From Siphonodentalium dalli (Eukaryota; Mollusca; Scaphopoda; Gadilida; Siphonodentaliidae), in contig CP136062.1 in NCBI GenBank assembly GCA_032622095.1, positions 198,345,887 to 198,409,886 of the forward strand: a DNA stretch of 64,000 bases. The letters run 5' to 3'. Of this stretch, positions 57,901 through 64,000 are shown piece by piece (within the stretch, counting starts at the first letter, position 1; every line of letters begins with the position of its first letter). A model generated the notes under the pieces. It did no database searches and was not told where the DNA came from. It saw only the letters and a list, made by a program, of their open reading frames with translations. The position numbers and the translations under genes are program-made.

Positions 57901-60290
57901 TATAATAATAATTTTGGAGGGCATTAAATAATGTCCCGACAGTCAAGGACCACAAATAGGTCCAAGGGCTGTTAATAAAACATAACGCTCATGCATGTTA
58001 TTATTATTAATACAACTCCATCCTTGTGTGATCGGTGACACAGAATTCACTGGGCCGTGTGAGAACATTTGAAATTTGAACATACAAATTGCAAAATCCT
58101 ATAGCATCTATTGAGTAGCCTCAAGGTTTTAGAAACATCAGACCTGATCTGTTGGTCTAACACAAATTATTCCACACTAATAGATTGTTTGATAATCAAT
58201 CTACAAAAAGATTTCAACCTATTGTTTCTTGTGAAATTTCCGACTATAAATGTACTAGTACATGTCTGGAATTCAACGATATTTAGAACAGTTGAAAATT
58301 TTGACCACGGTTGATGGACATAGGTTAATTGTAGCATTACCAGTCTCTGCCCCGGCTATAGGCTAATATGATATTCGCCGGACATTCGAAGGATATAGTT
58401 TACCCGATACCCTTTTGCTGTATACATTGGTCTTTATATCCAGTGATTCTGTCAGGCTACTTTATGCAAGTCGAATTCCTGTTTTCACAGACCTGCGACT
58501 GACGCGTGCGACAACTGAGGTTGTGGCTGATGCAGTTAAACCCATTCGATTTAAATATGTGCTTAACTGCATCAGCCACAAACCCAGTGATTTATATAAT
58601 ATATATGATTTGAAACGTTGTGCCTATATATAACGAGAGGCCGATCACGATCGGCAGATGTTTAACCCATACCTTGGCGATAGCAACTAGCTATAACTGA
58701 CAATTTGTCAAAGATATGATCACAGGAATTAATCCATATATCAGTACCCAACTTGAAATCAAAAGCTCATATTATTTGGCTTAAGAAAGGGTTAAAGTAT
58801 TTGGGTTGGGGAGGAGTAGTTTTAAATCTCATAACTCTGTCCCTATTCACCCAAGGACCTCTCACTCTGAGATCCAATGGTTTAGTGATTTCGGAGGACA
58901 TGTTTAGGAGTTTAAGTTAACTCATTGGAAGCAAAAGTGATAAATCCCTATCTTTGCCACTTTTGACATGCCAGATATTCAAAATTTATTATTCACTTCT
59001 AAAGAGAAATTACTAGTATAATTGTTGACAAGCCAGACTGCTTAGAACGACATATATGTAGGGGATTCCATCTCGTATTTAAATGGTACTTTAATTACCC
59101 CCCCCCCCCCCCCCTTCCCCCATTCTCCCCAGTTATTTGTTTATCAAACATGGACAGATATAAGATCAGATCTGACCTGTGTATTAAATAAGATTAAGTG
59201 TTTCATAACAGGGGTGTATGGTTTTCAAAAATATATGTAGTTTATACAATTCAAAAGTATTATCTATATAATGTTATACAGACATAATATGATGGGGATG
59301 CTGGCCCCTATGACCACTAAATTGTTCATATAAAAGAAAGTAAGTTAGCCCTCATTTGAATGGTTTCACACATTACAATGTTTTACAAGTAGCTTGGGCA
59401 CCAAAAGCCACAACCTTCAATGTTAATCTTCTAAGTGCTCTGTGGCCCCTAAAATTCAATCAACCATGAAAATGTGAACAATTGGGAAAATAAGGTTCCT
59501 GGAAATACTAACATCTACCATATTGATTTTCAAAACAAGTCATCACTTACAATAGTCATGTATATTTATCTGCCTGTTTCCCATTGCATAGATAAATCAT
59601 ATTGGCTATCAGCTGTTGTTTTAATTTCAAATTGAAAGCACGTGTCAGTCGATACCAAAATTGATAGAAGTGAATAGTGTGCAAAGATACCCAATAGATA
59701 TTAAGAAATATGAGGAAGAGTCCATGTACATTATAGCATGTGTCTATGGAAACCTTGGAAAGGGTTAATTATTTTTGAAGCAAATTAATGGAATTTAGAA
59801 GACACTTATATAGGTGAGGGGGGCCCTTATCTCACCCTGTAATGAAATTTCAAGAATAGGAAAAACACCAGTCTTGTGCTGCCATTAATCAATTTGACAG
59901 TTAGAATAAACAAACAGTCAGCCACCAGTGTTGTTTATCTTGCTTGACCCACCAGAGCTCTGTATCATATGTTATCACTCATTTCATAACAGATTTCACT
60001 TGGAATGACAACATCTATAAAAATCCTCTCATATACTCTGGATGTTGGATGATCACATGGTAATTTATTGATATCATTATATTACATGAAACTATTGCAA
60101 TAAAATCTTCATATTTTCAAAACAGGATATCACACCTAATTAATCGTATAAAACTAAAATAAATGAAAGTGTACAATTTTTTTTTTATTATTTAAATTTT
60201 TGTTTATTGTTATTTAAGTTCAAACAAAATTTAATATTTGTATATGCTAAATTTAGCAAGGAGCTAAATCTAAAAAAAAAAAATTATTTT
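57901..60290. other. unassigned DNA with one notable hairpin
   Basis: Apart from the hairpin at 58514-58588, a C-tract at 59098-59114 and AT-rich runs near 60175-60305, I see nothing that can be named. Confidence 0.45.
58514..58588. repeat. 26-bp-stem hairpin, pre-miRNA-like size
   Basis: The arms 58514-58539 and 58563-58588 pair over 26 bp with two mismatches (19 bp perfect: TTGTGGCTGATGCAGTTAA against its complement) around a 23-nt loop. Confidence 0.75.
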
Positions 60291-60309
60291 TTTTAAATTT
60301 TTTTTCTCG

Positions 60310-60695
60310 AAAAAGGGTCATGACTCCTTTAAAATTAATCGGATCAAACCCATATTCGGACTCGATCTGTATTTTGGGCTGTGAAACTCAAATACCAAAT
60401 TTGGTTCCAATCAGATAAAAAATGTTAGAGTTATGGCAGAATGCGTGAATTCTAAGTTGAAAAAGGGCCATAACTCTGTAACAAAAACTCGGATCAAACC
60501 CAAATTCGATCTGTATTTTGGGCTGAGAAATCCATATACAAAATTTGGTTTCGATCGGATAGAAAATGTTTGAGTTATCGCATTACTCGTAAAGTGTCTA
60601 CGGACAGACAGACGGACAGACAGACGGACGAACGACGAGTGGTCAATCCGGGCAACGACACTATGTTTACCATACTATGGTATGGGTAAACATAA
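60310..60695 (+). repeat. interspersed repeat ending in ACGGACAG tandem stretch
   Basis: Two tandem units of about 160 bp (AAAAGGG(T/C)CATAACTC, GATCTGTATTTTGGGCTG, AAATTTGGTT.C.ATC) are followed by a GACAGACGGACAGACAGACG run and a final TTTACCATACTATGGTATGG hairpin (60666-60685). It is non-coding. Confidence 0.65.
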
Positions 60696-62170
60696 AAACC
60701 CATCTACATGTAGCCTCATGCATCAGCCGCATGTCTGTAATAGCAGCTTTATACCGACATGGGTTGGCAGTCTATACATTTGTATTTATTGAATTTGTGT
60801 GCACCAGTCTCTGTCGAGACTAAGTCTGCATTAAGTACATGTGACTGGTACATACTGGTACATACTGGTACGTATATAAATCGTTCGTTCGAAGAGAGGT
60901 CCCTGTCGGTAATTGCCACACAGCAAATGCTGCACATGACATGTTCACCTGAATGGCGATCACCACCACCGGGCACTTGCAGTAAAAAGGGCAGTTCGTT
61001 CAAAGGGTACGAAGCCCCATGGCTACCCGTGGGCTTGCTATTGACAGTATTATAAGTACTAGTAGAGGTGGAAATATTTATTCTTTCGAGGTTTCGACAC
61101 AAGTTTCCAACAACTGTGGTCTGTAATAACTTGTTCGAGCTATAAAAGGTGCAAAAACTAATTTTGGCTTTTGATGACTTGTGCATATTCCATTAATTCG
61201 AAATTAGGTGTTGTTGGAAATTGGAAATGAAATAATATTATCTACTTAGTGAGCTTTCAGACAACCACGATTCAATCATAAGTGGAAGGATTTTCGTCGT
61301 AGGAAGTAACTGATAGTTAGACTGCGCATGCTCACGTCAAAATCACAAGTCAAGAAATAATATCAAGCACCGTTTGATTTTAGATTCAAAATTGTGTCGT
61401 ATCCACTTGTGACGTAATCGCAGTCGTGTATACATAAAAATTTTGGCTGGAAAGATCGCAGGGTAGTCAATCACATGCTATACAAACAACCTACTCAGCT
61501 TGACAAAACAAGTCTCCACTACTTAACCGTGGTGTGGTTAGCGTTGCCACCGCGGTCAAAATGCAAAACCTTCTACACCGATGCTCCACCTACTAACTAC
61601 AGTTGGGCCGCAGTTAGGCTGCTGCGAATATTCGATATTCGATTCGAAAGTCAAATTCGATTCGAATTAGAGTCGAAATTGCCAACTCGAAATTTCGAAT
61701 ATACTTTGACGGAAACGTAAGCTGTTTACGGACAAGTACACATGTCGATCTTAGCTGTTTGTGTGGCATTTAATTCCAGAAAATTATGTATATATACACC
61801 TAATAATTCTTATTCTACATCGCGGATGTTCGCATGCTATTAAATATAATTATAGCCAGCAATTAGCCACTATAGGATGACTAAATACGACGGGAATTAT
61901 AGCTTTAAAATGGTAGCAAAAGCTCGGAGATTGCCGATGGACCGACGACGCGAGTAGCTATCGGTTGCTATGAGACTGAGCAACCGATAGCGTTATCCAT
62001 CGTCTATCCGTCTCAGATTCCGCGTTATGTAATATCGTTGAGACTGTAAACAACACGTGTTCCGGTTTTGAAAAGAGCATTTTGGCGGTGTTTTCTTTTT
62101 AAGTTTTCTTTCAGTTTCGGAGCTTTCGTTTACACTGGACAAAATGTCGACAGTCATTCATGTTTATTTC
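60696..62170. other. unassigned, with TTCGAA-rich stretch and a hairpin
   Basis: 61617-61705 carries GCTGCTGCGAATATTCGATA and repeated ATTCGA/TTCGAA units. This resembles one subterminal end of a hAT-type element, but no partner end was found. GCTATCGGTTGCT and AGCAACCGATAGC (61957-61991) form a perfect 13-bp hairpin. The overlapping frames of 145 (minus) and 98 (plus) codons at 60749-61186 have no recognisable motif. Confidence 0.45.
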
Positions 62171-62177
62171 AATGGCT

Positions 62178-62213
<36 letters not shown>

Positions 62214-62638
62214 CAAAAATATTTGATTCGAGTCGAGGAAGTCACCCGTCAAAGCTCAGATTTGTTAGATATCGATTTTAGAAATCTATTATTTTTCATT
62301 ATCGGGAATACTTTCTGGCCCAGAACTCAGTCAAAATTGCATTATTATTACCACTTGATTTTAGAGTTATCCATCCTTGTCTGTTTGAATAGATTTTGGT
62401 GTACACATCCCGAGCAGATTATGGCAGTTGAAGGCAATTATTAGTACTCATCTTGAGTAAATAACAAATTTCAAAAATCAATATCTAATAACTATGAGCT
62501 TTGTTTGATGGGTTCCTCGACTCGAATCAAATATTTTTTACCCCCAAAGAAATAGTAATATAGGACCCTCTGATCGGATTGTTGTTGTTGGAATCTGTTG
62601 AGATGGGGACCCTCTGTTTGGATTGAGTACGTACTTTA
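62171..62638. mobile_element. AGGTACTCAATC-family MITE, copy 4, with expanded G-tract
   Basis: It has both inner arms (TTTGATTCGAGTCGAGGAAG and GGTTCCTCGACTCGAATCAAA) and a right end GATTGAGTACGTAC. The left terminus is lost. The short G-run of the family (GGGGGTMAAA) has grown to 35 G at 62178-62212. Confidence 0.75.
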
Positions 62639-64000
62639 AACATGATAAAGCTTCAGGCAGTGCAGGGACTTACACGTGTGATGAATGCAACATGGTGTAT
62701 AAAACGCAAGCATATGGGACAACTACCCATCTGGGCAATTCCACGACGGAGAATGAAATTTGTGAAAAAATTAAATCTTGAATATTGACTAAACAGTTTG
62801 AAAATCTGATAGTTATGGTATTCAAGTTATTGAAAACAGTTTTTCTCTCTCTCATATTCATCAGTTTAGTGCTGAAAGCTTATGCCATTGTTAACCCACA
62901 TGTGCTACTAAACTTTTTGCCAAAAGTGGCTTGTAAGTAATTGAGCAAATAGTAACAATTATTTAAGATTGGCCTGTAGTATTTCAGTATTTAAATAGGT
63001 CGATGCACGCTATAACACATCTTGGGTTTATATTTCTGTGACTGATGTCCATTTGGGGAAAAATAATTTTTCAGAAATATACAAACTATATGTAATGTCA
63101 GTCACGAAAATACTACCTTTTTTAGTATAAAACAATATTGCATGACAATATGACAACCATATCTTAGAGACGCTCAATATACCTGAGCCTCAATGTCTGT
63201 GTTCAAAATAAGCACCATTCGATGTCTAAGTTGACCGCTAGCAAGAGTTGAAATTATGTAATGTCAGTCACGCGTAATGTCAGTCACGGCATGTAATGTC
63301 AGTCACGTCGTTTTGCAATTTGTTCCTATTCTGGTAGATGACATAAAAATCTTGTAAGAAAACATACTACATGTTTTAATTGGATTTGTAAACATATGCA
63401 GTTCCATATAAGTGCATCTACTACTAGTAATTTTGAATATTGTTCTCATGATGTACATGTATGTGAGCATTGAATTTACGGTATGTGTAGCGGTACTTAA
63501 TATAATAAGAAATGCTTCAGAACATAGATGGCGAGTGAGTAAGTCGTACACGTCATACTTATCTCCTGAGATGTGTTTTTGCGATTTAAACATCTGAAGT
63601 TTCTGTTATGGTCAGTGCTGGGAAGTTCTGGAAGTGGCCTTCATATGAAGACAAGCTTATATATCAACTGGAAGACATATGCAAGAAACTGAATGGCCCA
63701 GTTGTTGTTAATTCACGTGGGAATTTTTATATCCCAGCAAATAGTTAAATGCATGGTATAGATGATGACACAGTGCAGTTCTTTGTTCAATATTATTTAG
63801 TGCGAATGGATGTACTGTGATATTACAGAGCTCTGATTCTTAATTGGCAGTACTATATATTCAATGATTGGTTTAATGTTCTTATCTCCGAATAAACAAA
63901 CTATCAATAAAATGCAATGTCATGATCATTGGTACACAATTGTGAACATAATTCACCATTGGTCTATTCTAAAAAGAAGTACCGGTATGCAAAGTCTGAG
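62639..64000. other. unassigned DNA with four GTAATGTCAGTCACG copies
   Basis: The 15-mer GTAATGTCAGTCACG occurs exactly at 63092, 63258, 63274 and 63293. No gene was recognised in this stretch. Confidence 0.5.

Noticed and set aside
60749..61186. 145-codon minus and 98-codon plus overlapping frames
   Set aside because: The two strands are open against each other over a locally GC-richer stretch. Neither shows a domain, and no splice logic was found.
61617..61705. End of a third hexamer-type hAT element
   Set aside because: Only one end is visible and there is no target duplication.

Overview
This is a 64-kb piece of an AT-rich animal genome. It is almost certainly a marine invertebrate and most likely a bivalve or other mollusc. 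That placement is inferred from the repeat types (a tRNA-headed SINE, a Penelope-like element, many fold-back MITEs and long satellite arrays) and from intron-rich host exons. No taxon-specific sequence proves it. There is no bacterial-style coding: open frames are short, and most are chance frames or lie inside repeats.

The one confidently recognised host gene is a NECAB-type gene (N-terminal EF-hand calcium-binding protein) on the minus strand. Four consecutive exons (8906-8930, 7136-7244, 5655-5778, 2654-2790) have consensus splice sites and matching phases. A possible fifth exon lies at 366-409. The C-terminal monooxygenase-like domain of this family would lie beyond base 1, and the start-codon exon was not found. 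The introns carry a 3' fragment of a Penelope-like element (6190-6700), two hAT-type elements (1183-2179, 3023-4800) and a TTAA-flanked MITE nested in the second.

From about 9 to 18 kb there is a run of short terminal-inverted-repeat elements. These are a 9.2-kb hairpin, a piggyBac-like element made of two hairpins (10955-11353), an element with perfect 65-bp ends and a 9-bp duplication (13369-14733), a fold-back element (15608-16617) and a small hAT element (17144-17530).

From 18.8 to 45.2 kb the DNA looks like a nest of very large elements. Inverted ends at 18817 and 45204 bracket a GC-rich satellite A. It is interrupted at 20207/30348 by a 10.1-kb element B with long inverted ends made of tandem subrepeats and a GTA duplication. 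Satellite A resumes in a 687-bp higher-order pattern to 34.2 kb and recurs inverted at 38.5-39.8 kb. Between the two A arrays lie two related copies of an unrecognised basic-tailed protein gene, both with stop codons, and a possible small spliced gene.

From 45 to 64 kb there are a 22-bp minisatellite, a 5'-truncated LINE (47446-48263), an array of ten short TACACA/TGTGTA hairpins, a 218-bp near-perfect palindrome, a candidate last exon of an unknown plus-strand gene (50534-50657), TTAA MITEs, a nested fold-back element (53561-56017) and a SINE with clear 12-bp target duplications (56529-56817). No transposase, rRNA, functional tRNA or CRISPR was seen.
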